20,415 bases of DNA from an uncultured Collinsella sp. GTDB taxonomy: Bacteria; Actinomycetota; Coriobacteriia; Coriobacteriales; Coriobacteriaceae. The position numbers and the translations under genes were made by a program. Positions 5,805 to 12,548 of the stretch are shown in pieces (position 1 is the first letter of the stretch; each line of letters opens with the position of its first letter). The notes beneath the pieces were generated by a model that was not told the origin of the DNA, did not search any database, and saw only the letters and a list, made by a program, of their open reading frames with translations. The DNA lies in the NCBI GenBank assembly GCA_900556605.1, contig USPC01000016.1, positions 1 through 20,415 of the forward strand, given 5' to 3'.

Positions 5805-8153
5805 CTACAGATCCAGAGCCTTCTTCGCGGCATCAACCGGGTCGCCATCCATATAGAACACCGGACTCAGGCCCGAGATAATCTCGGACGAAACGCTCTG
5901 CAGGCCCGCGATGGCACTCAGCGGCAAAATCACGCGCTTGGCGCCGGCGTTTTTGGCCACGCGCATAATGTCCTCGAGCCCGCGGATCTCGTCCATAGAG
6001 CCCGACATGCGCAAGATTCCCGGAATCGCCAGCGCGGGCATCACCGGGCGGTTGCACGCAGCAGAGCAAAGTCCCACAAACTCGGCGAGCGAAACTTCCT
6101 CGGACAGGCCCTTGCTCTGCAGGTCGTTGTAGAACAGCAGGTAATCCTTGGAGCCAATGTGCATGCCCGGCGCCACGCGGTTCGCCAGGTTCACAAAGTT
6201 GTCGAACGCGGCTTCCAGCGTATCGCGCACCGGCTTGTTAAAGGCCACGCCCTCGTACTTAAACTTGCACTCGCCGGCAACGGCCTTGTTCTCCAGCTTG
6301 TATACGGCAACCTCGCCGCCCTGCGACCTGCCCACGCCAAATACGTGGCCGGACAGCAGCGGCCCGTCGGGAATCAGCGTGTCCTCGGTCTGCTCGGGCA
6401 CGCGCACCACGTGAACGTCCTGCGGGTTGTCAGCATCCATATAACCCAGGTTGACGTCGATAAACTCGACGCCCGCCATAATCTTGAGCTGCTCCTTTAC
6501 ACGGCGACGGCCCTCGATGGCGTAGTCCAGCAGCCAGCGCACGTCGTCCTTGTCCATAGCCTCGTCGGGGAACAGCAGCTTGGCCAGGCCGCTAAAGGTT
6601 TTGCGCACGGCGATCTCGTCACGCTTGTTAAAGTCGCTGTTAAAGCGGAAATACCGGTCGATATGGTGCGTAAAGTCCTTGCGACGCATCTCCTTGCAAA
6701 ACTCTGACAGGCAGTCGGTGATCAGGCCGTAATGCCCGGTCAGCAGGCTCGAGCGCATCTTGGGAATCTCCCAGCCCGGCAGGTAATAGTGGATGCGGTC
6801 GAAGAAAGCCGAATCGTTGTTAAACTCCGGCGGGAACGGATCAAACAGGTGCGTGGTCTTAAGGACGTTTTGCACGGTGTCGTTGATGTTGCCCTCGAAG
6901 ACCATGGAGGCATCGGCGTTGATCTGGTCGCGGCCGCGTGCGTAGCTGCCGCTCGCCATGTAGTCCTTCATGATCTGCACGGCGTTGGTGTCCTTAAACC
7001 GCATGCCGGCGACCTCGTCGAACGTCACGCAATCCCAGTGGCCCACCAGGCCCACGCGGTCGGCGCGCATGGAGTTCATACGGCCGAACAGGTTGGCCGT
7101 GGTGGTCTGGCCGCCCGAAAGCAAGATGGCGTAGGGCGAGACCTCTTTGTAGATATGGCTCTTGCCGGTGCCGCGCGGACCCAGCTCGCACAGGTTGTAG
7201 TTGCGCTCGATGAGCGGCACCATACGCTCGATAAAGTGCAGGCGCTCTTTCTCGGAAAGCTCGCTGGGCTCATAGCCAGCGGAGCGCAGCAGCATGTTGA
7301 GCCACTCGTCGCGCGAGAAATACTGGCGCTCTTCGACCATGGCATCCAGGTCCAGGTTGGGCATCTGAATGGGCGTGAGCGACGCCACGCTGAACGGAGA
7401 GTCCTCGGGCCCACGCTTCTTACGCTTGGCCTTGGCGCGGCGCGGCGCATCATCGCCAAAGACCTCCATGCCAAACTCGTCTTCCTCATCCAAGGGGTGA
7501 CGATACTCGATACTCATGATGCACCAAATACCACCCTGCAGAATCTTGGAATAGTCGCGCACGTACTCGGCCGGCATCACAAACGGCTCGATGGTCAGAT
7601 TGGCAAACGATGCCACGTAGATGTCTTTGTACTCGTCGAGCTTGGCCGTCACCTTGTCGATGATGGTAAAGCGGCCCAGTTCGCGAATCTTGGACTTAAT
7701 GCGCTCGGACTCGTCGGGACGCACGTAGTTATCAGTGAGGATCCTGCGGATGCGATCCAGGCCCTCTGCCACGGCTTCCTCGTCATCGGTCGAGCAGTAC
7801 ATGCCCAGCAGGTACTCCAGCACAAAGGTGGGCACGTTGGCGCCGCGCTTCATAAAGGCCGTCAGGTCCTTGCGCACGATCTTGCCGCCAAAGTGCTCGA
7901 GCAGCTTACCATCCAACCCGTCCATGTCGTAGCCCTCATCCTCGGGAGCCTCGGCCGCAGCCTGGTCATAGCCATCGGTCGAGGATTCATCCCCAGCGGG
8001 CGCGGCAGCCTCAACGGGCGCAGCAGCCACCGACTCCGGGGCAGACGCAACAACCTCAGCCGCCGGCGCCTCCACGGGCACCACGCCTTCCACCGGCACA
8101 TCCACATCAATCGAGGGGACTTCCCACAGATCGTCGTCATGGCTATCAAACAT
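5805..8153 (-). CDS. brxL: BrxL, AAA+ protein with Lon-like C-terminus, BREX type 1
   Basis: This 782-aa protein is BrxL. The core starts near residue 78 (LLEHFGGKIVRKDL, VLEYLLGMYCSTDDEE). It has a Walker A motif GPRGTGKS at 325-332 and ends with a Lon-protease-like domain (PALAIPGILRMSGSMDEIRGLEDIM). The usual Lon GPSAG serine context is absent, so proteolysis is doubtful; family work points to a DNA-binding hexameric or dodecameric AAA+ ring. The first about 75 residues are an extra acidic, Ala/Pro/Val-rich tail, making the protein longer than the usual roughly 680 aa. ATG 8153 has AGGAG eight bases upstream, overlapping the pglZ stop region; the GTG at 8162 lies within that site. It acts at the effector end of BREX to stop phage DNA replication. 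Confidence 0.93.
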   Translation of the reverse strand: MFDSHDDDLWEVPSIDVDVPVEGVVPVEAPAAEVVASAPESVAAAPVEAAAPAGDESSTDGYDQAAAEAPEDEGYDMDGLDGKLLEHFGGKIVRKDLTAFMKRGANVPTFVLEYLLGMYCSTDDEEAVAEGLDRIRRILTDNYVRPDESERIKSKIRELGRFTIIDKVTAKLDEYKDIYVASFANLTIEPFVMPAEYVRDYSKILQGGIWCIMSIEYRHPLDEEDEFGMEVFGDDAPRRAKAKRKKRGPEDSPFSVASLTPIQMPNLDLDAMVEERQYFSRDEWLNMLLRSAGYEPSELSEKERLHFIERMVPLIERNYNLCELGPRGTGKSHIYKEVSPYAILLSGGQTTTANLFGRMNSMRADRVGLVGHWDCVTFDEVAGMRFKDTNAVQIMKDYMASGSYARGRDQINADASMVFEGNINDTVQNVLKTTHLFDPFPPEFNNDSAFFDRIHYYLPGWEIPKMRSSLLTGHYGLITDCLSEFCKEMRRKDFTHHIDRYFRFNSDFNKRDEIAVRKTFSGLAKLLFPDEAMDKDDVRWLLDYAIEGRRRVKEQLKIMAGVEFIDVNLGYMDADNPQDVHVVRVPEQTEDTLIPDGPLLSGHVFGVGRSQGGEVAVYKLENKAVAGECKFKYEGVAFNKPVRDTLEAAFDNFVNLANRVAPGMHIGSKDYLLFYNDLQSKGLSEEVSLAEFVGLCSAACNRPVMPALAIPGILRMSGSMDEIRGLEDIMRVAKNAGAKRVILPLSAIAGLQSVSSEIISGLSPVFYMDGDPVDAAKKALDL

Positions 8154-8164
8154 AGGGCACACTC

Positions 8165-10873
8165 CTAAAAACCAAAGTCAGCAACAGGGGCAAACGAGAC
8201 GGCAATGGTATACGTCTCGCGCCAAACGATCTTGCCCGTCTCGCGCTCGCGGCAGACCAGATAGTACGGACCCTTGGCCGAGAATCCATCCGCTGCATGC
8301 AACGCAAACTTGGCATGCACTACGCGCTCCTGCGAATTAACAGAAGTTTTGTTAGCATGCGCCTTGACCGTATCGCTCACCTCGTTGCCACTCGCATCGG
8401 TAAACACCAGCTCGTATTCGCACGGCAAAACCTTGCCTTGGGCGGGTTCTTCCTGGATCAAGTTGACCGAGAAGAGCGAGTTGGTCACTCGGCGTCCCTC
8501 ACTTAGTACGCGCAGCGTCGCCACGCGCGTGTCGACAAAGTCCTTGGAACCCGAGCGCGCACGCCAAAACCCGATAACGGGCACGCAGAGCTCCTGCAAG
8601 CTCATGCCGCCGTGGACGTAGTTGTTAGTGCCGCCGGGACGCTTGAAGTGCACATTCTCGCGCGGGGCAAACCCCTCAAAACCGGCGCCTAAACGTCCCA
8701 TGTCAACATTAACAAACACCCCGCGTACCTCGTCCGAAAGCTCGCCCACGGCCTCGTTGGGCACCACCAGATGACGCTTGCCGCACATGACGGGAGCGTC
8801 AAGGACGGGAAGGTCCGGCTTGCCGAGCATCTGGCACTCGCTGAGCTCCCGACGTGTGTAGATAAAGCCGTGGTCCGCCGTTATAACAACACGCGCGCCC
8901 GGGGCGTCGGTGCACACGCGACGCGCCAATGCAGCAAGTTCCTCCACGGCGTCCGCACAGGCACCGAAGACGTCATCCTGCGTAGCGGCCTTCTCGCCCG
9001 TGGCATCGATCTTGTTGTGATAGAGGTAGACGAGTTTTGAGTCCTTGAGCAGCGTCTTGCGTTCGGTTCCCGTCATGTTGAGGTATGTGCTCGAGCGTAA
9101 AGCGCGGGCCGTGGGCTCAACGTGGGCAAGCACGGCCTCGCGCTGCGGAGTCGTGGCAGTGGGCATGCCGTCAGCCAACACAAACGAGCCATCCGCTGCA
9201 AGCTCAAGCGCTTGGTGTGGCAGCAGCGCGGGCATGCCCACCTCAGTAATGGAGGGAAAGACCGCCTGCATGCTAGAGACCTTGACGTTGCCGCCGCGTT
9301 CGCGCTCGAGCAGCGCCACAACGTCGCAGGCAACCTCATAGCGCAGCGCATCGCTCACGATAACGACCGTTGTTTTGGCAGAACCCACAAAGGCGGGTAG
9401 CACATGCCAGTAAAACTCATCCTGCCGTGCGAGACCATCGATGTAGCCGCAATCGGCCCACTCCCCTTGCGCAGCAGCCGCCCAGCAGGCATTGGCATCC
9501 GCCAAGAACCAGTTACTGTAGAGATTCTCCGCCCAGTCCGCCACGGCGCGGGCAGGTTCCTCGAGCGCATCGCACTCGACGGAGCGTGCCCGCAGATACG
9601 CGGTGCACATATGGCGATAGGCAGCGTCCATGGCATACCATTCGGACGTATAGGCATCCCACACCTGCTGGGACTGCGCCAGATGGAACCCACCCGCGTG
9701 CGTCTGCCTAAACGCGCACATATCGGCCACAGCGACAAGCAGGTCAAAGTAGCTCTCGACACGACGGTACCAGCTTAGGTCGCAACGGCGCGCAGCAAAG
9801 GCACGCGCATCCTCAACACGGTCTGCACCTTGCGCAAACGAGCAGAACAGCTGCGAGAGCACAACCTCGTTGACGCACGGGAACACATCAAGCGAAGCCA
9901 GCGCATCGATCGGCAGGGTCTCGAACCGTGCAAAGAGCCCGCGGGCATCCTCAACTAAACGACAAATCTCAAATAGGTCCTCGCTCGATGCCCGGGCATC
10001 GGCGGCCTGGTCCCACGTACGCACCGCCTCAAGGCAATAGGGGCCGTAGGCGGGAGCCATATAGTTTTCGAGCCCCTTGAGCGCTCCCTCGGGAAGTGCG
10101 GTGGATGCCGCCGTAAGAAGCACATGGGATGCAAGCATAAGCAGTGAATCACGCTCGTGCAGCGGTCCATCAAACCCATAACAGCGCAGCATAAAGGCAG
10201 CGAGAACATCGCGCACACAGTACTTATCCACCAGCGCGGCCAGCGCCTCGGGACCCTCGTGCAGCAGCGTGGCCATGCAGCCGCGCAATACAAACGCGGG
10301 CCGCGCGTCGCCCGGTTCCTTGCCGCCAAAGATCACCGTAAGGATTCCGAGCTCGATATCGGATGCACCCGCGGCATGTGGAACGTATGCGACAAACTTA
10401 GCGCAGCGGGTCTTGGCATCAAAGAACGTCTTGTGTGCTCGCAGGCTCTCGCGCACGGCGTCGATATTCTCGATGCCCAGCTGATCGGCCAAAAGCGAAA
10501 GATAGTCAGCCTGGAACTGATCGGCATACAGCTCAACATCGGCAAGCCAATCACCCTCAAGCCTGCCGCGCGGGCAACGGCGATACAGCAAGATATCGCT
10601 CGCAAGGTCATCGCGGTTGATGAGCTTCTTGACGGCAAACATACGGCCCTCGCAGGCCTCAACAAAGCGCACCGGGCGCTCAAAGTCACCGTGAGCAGGC
10701 ATTACGCCGGCATCGGCCCCCACGCCGTCGAAACCCTCGGCAGCCAATCGCTCAAACTCAGGAGCAAACTCGCCGTCCGCATCGTGCCAAACCACAACAC
10801 GGCGCGGCGCGCATGAGGACAACGGCTGCAAAAATCGCAGCTTGAGCTGTTCTTCTACATCGATCTTGGGCAT
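8165..10873 (-). CDS. pglZ: PglZ, alkaline-phosphatase-fold protein, BREX type 1
   Basis: This 902-aa protein is a BREX type 1 PglZ. The N-terminal part begins RRVVVWHDADGEF, typical of this subgroup. The alkaline-phosphatase superfamily core holds the metal-site motifs VSDALRYE (Asp508) and TADHGF (Asp667-His668). The C-terminal about 120 residues are beta-rich (LVCRERETGKIVWRETYTI). PglZ is essential for BREX and likely works with PglX on DNA; phosphatase or nuclease activity has been proposed, but the physiological substrate is unclear. The ATG at 10873 follows an AAGGAT-type ribosome binding site, 23 bases after the end of the C-terminal pglX part. It ends just before brxL, whose ribosome binding site overlaps the pglZ stop. 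Confidence 0.95.
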   Translation of the reverse strand: MPKIDVEEQLKLRFLQPLSSCAPRRVVVWHDADGEFAPEFERLAAEGFDGVGADAGVMPAHGDFERPVRFVEACEGRMFAVKKLINRDDLASDILLYRRCPRGRLEGDWLADVELYADQFQADYLSLLADQLGIENIDAVRESLRAHKTFFDAKTRCAKFVAYVPHAAGASDIELGILTVIFGGKEPGDARPAFVLRGCMATLLHEGPEALAALVDKYCVRDVLAAFMLRCYGFDGPLHERDSLLMLASHVLLTAASTALPEGALKGLENYMAPAYGPYCLEAVRTWDQAADARASSEDLFEICRLVEDARGLFARFETLPIDALASLDVFPCVNEVVLSQLFCSFAQGADRVEDARAFAARRCDLSWYRRVESYFDLLVAVADMCAFRQTHAGGFHLAQSQQVWDAYTSEWYAMDAAYRHMCTAYLRARSVECDALEEPARAVADWAENLYSNWFLADANACWAAAAQGEWADCGYIDGLARQDEFYWHVLPAFVGSAKTTVVIVSDALRYEVACDVVALLERERGGNVKVSSMQAVFPSITEVGMPALLPHQALELAADGSFVLADGMPTATTPQREAVLAHVEPTARALRSSTYLNMTGTERKTLLKDSKLVYLYHNKIDATGEKAATQDDVFGACADAVEELAALARRVCTDAPGARVVITADHGFIYTRRELSECQMLGKPDLPVLDAPVMCGKRHLVVPNEAVGELSDEVRGVFVNVDMGRLGAGFEGFAPRENVHFKRPGGTNNYVHGGMSLQELCVPVIGFWRARSGSKDFVDTRVATLRVLSEGRRVTNSLFSVNLIQEEPAQGKVLPCEYELVFTDASGNEVSDTVKAHANKTSVNSQERVVHAKFALHAADGFSAKGPYYLVCRERETGKIVWRETYTIAVSFAPVADFGF

Positions 10874-10896
10874 GAATATCCTTACCGTATCTGCAG

Positions 10897-11865
10897 TTAC
10901 TTAATCTTCGCCAGCACATCCTGAAACTTGGCGTAGTTGACCTTGACGCCGTCATCCAGGTCGATCTTAATCATCTGGTCTGCCAAGTGGTGCAGTTTCT
11001 CCTCGTAGGCAATGGTCTCTTTGAGCTGGTCGTTGAGCTTTTTGATGCGCTTATCCAAGCGCACGCGCTCGCCGCGCTCGGCACTGACAAGGGCATCGTT
11101 GGCATACCCAATCTGGGCACGGTAGCGCTCCTGCTGCTCATGCACATAGTCGGTGCGGATGCGAGCCAACAGGTCAGGCTGGTAGCGATGCATGTAAACA
11201 AGGCACTTGAAGCCGTTCTTCTTGCCGCTGTCGAACAGCCAGTAGATGGGGCGTTTCTTATAGGTCTGGCAGTGGTCCTTATAGAAGTCCTTCAAAAAGT
11301 AGGTGCGAATCACCTCGCGCGAGGTGCCCTTGCCGCCGAGCGCCTCGGCAATAAAGGCCAGGTTCTGTTCGAGTGTCTCCTCGCCGTACGCGGTGCGCAC
11401 AAAGTCGATAAAGTAACGCACGATGTCGTCGTCAAAGTACTCGTCGTCGGTGATGGGCAGCACGTTGTCGGCATCGGGCATAAAGGTCACGTGATCGGGA
11501 TCGGGCACCTTGGCCAGATAGTCGTCGACCGTGGCGCCCTGGTCGGCCAGAACCAGACCGTCCACATCCAGCGAATAGCGACCGAACATGCAGCCCACGG
11601 CATAGCTTATGAGCGAGGTGATCTCGTCGCGCTTGGTGCGCACGTACTTGTTGCCCTTGTAGCTCTCAGGGATCTCGTCGGCGGTATCAAAGATGCGCGC
11701 CACCGACACGTACTTATCCTCGACCTCGATGGGCACCTCGCCCTCCATGTTGTAGATCTTGGCAAAGATTCGGTTGAGCTCCTCCTCGTTAGCGCGAAGC
11801 TGCTCAAAGCGAGCGTTAACCTCGGCTTTGCGAGCCTCGTATTTATCGGCGAGCAGTGTTGACAT
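10897..11865 (-). CDS. pglX: PglX C-terminal part, separately encoded (split methyltransferase)
   Basis: This 322-aa protein corresponds to the C-terminal quarter of BREX type 1 PglX. Recognisable stretches are ANEEELNRIFAKIY, ISYAVGCMFGRYSLD, PITDDEYFDDDIV, KKRPIYWLFDSGKKNGFK, MHRYQPD and DLDDGVKVNYAKFQ. It has no methyltransferase motifs of its own; in the family this part follows target recognition and is needed for function. The ATG at 11865 has GGAAGG six bases upstream, so it can be translated alone. The ATG lies inside former coding sequence: in-frame codons before it read FNPLLPGRRS after a TGA. Together with the 829-aa part it sums to 1151 aa, close to a normal PglX. Either it reassembles with the N-terminal part or pglX is inactive. 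Confidence 0.85.
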   Translation of the reverse strand: MSTLLADKYEARKAEVNARFEQLRANEEELNRIFAKIYNMEGEVPIEVEDKYVSVARIFDTADEIPESYKGNKYVRTKRDEITSLISYAVGCMFGRYSLDVDGLVLADQGATVDDYLAKVPDPDHVTFMPDADNVLPITDDEYFDDDIVRYFIDFVRTAYGEETLEQNLAFIAEALGGKGTSREVIRTYFLKDFYKDHCQTYKKRPIYWLFDSGKKNGFKCLVYMHRYQPDLLARIRTDYVHEQQERYRAQIGYANDALVSAERGERVRLDKRIKKLNDQLKETIAYEEKLHHLADQMIKIDLDDGVKVNYAKFQDVLAKIK

Positions 11866-11939
11866 GGAACGCCTTCCAGGTAGTAGGGGATTAAAAACAA
11901 TGATTCAAAGGGGCATTTTATGTGGTAGTCAAGCTTTTC
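11866..11939 (-). other. Junction segment with relic pglX codons and a weak promoter-like site
   Basis: Codons 11866-11895, in frame with the C-terminal part, read FNPLLPGRRS. They resemble the FKRHPLL that ends the N-terminal part. A TGA at 11905-11907 closes this frame. TTGACT (11927-11932, minus strand) has TTTGAA or TTGAAT at 17-18 bases, too weak a -10 box to call a promoter with confidence. Confidence 0.5.
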
Positions 11940-12548
11940 TCACAGCACCCAGGAGGATCCGTCCAACAACCGGGCACCATCTTCCTCGAGCGTATATTCA
12001 CTCATCCAAGCCTTACCCAAAATGTCATACATAAAGAGCCAAAGGCTTACCCCATCGCGAAAGGTCCTCGTTGAAACAACGTAATTGGAGCCCTCAACCT
12101 CGCCTTCATACGACTCACACGACTCAAAACCGATGTAATCAAAACGACAGGTATCTCCAGGCTCAAGATTAGATACGACTGGCTTTTCCTCCACAATAAT
12201 TGACGGAATTGGCCGGGGACCTACATTGGTAATCGAAACAATGAATCCGTAATCTTCCTCGAAACTGTCCACCTCAACTTGAGGCTTAGCCTTTTCGCTC
12301 CGAGACCTCTCTTCTTCTTGCTTCGTTTCTATGTCGTGCTGATACGAGACCACTGCAATAATGACTGCCGAAAACGTCCCGACTCCATTTAACAAATCCC
12401 CCGACGATAAAGAGTTGAGCAACGGAAGCGAGCAAATGCCGGATAGAAATCCAAGAAGAGCTTTAAACAGTAGCGTGAAAACCACTAAGCATGGAATTGA
12501 AACAGCCAAAGAAATAAATAGTCGGCGAATGTACCTCATGCTGATCAC
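11940..12548 (-). CDS. Predicted membrane protein inserted between the two pglX parts
   Basis: This 202-aa protein has two hydrophobic helices near residues 9-36 and 49-68. A charged, coiled-coil-like stretch follows (HDIETKQEEERSRSEKAKP), then a beta-rich domain with FIVSITNVGPRPIP. This layout, a membrane anchor followed by a sandwich-like domain with an 'I/V-x-N-x-G-x-R-P-I' motif, is common among uncharacterised bacterial proteins; I know no function for it. Translation can start at GTG 12548, directly abutting the pglX TGA (TGAGTG), or at ATG 12539; both imply coupling to pglX. The gene is A+T-rich (24 of 60 bases G+C at 12481-12540, against 39 of 60 at 14521-14580 in pglX), a sign of separate origin. 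It could be an inner-membrane effector, a modifier of PglX, or a passenger. Confidence 0.75.
   Translation of the reverse strand: MISMRYIRRLFISLAVSIPCLVVFTLLFKALLGFLSGICSLPLLNSLSSGDLLNGVGTFSAVIIAVVSYQHDIETKQEEERSRSEKAKPQVEVDSFEEDYGFIVSITNVGPRPIPSIIVEEKPVVSNLEPGDTCRFDYIGFESCESYEGEVEGSNYVVSTRTFRDGVSLWLFMYDILGKAWMSEYTLEEDGARLLDGSSWVL

Noticed and set aside
6732..8168. 478-codon open frame opposite brxL
   Set aside because: It is antisense to a well-supported brxL; the high His/Val/Gln/Ala content is characteristic of a reverse-strand artefact.
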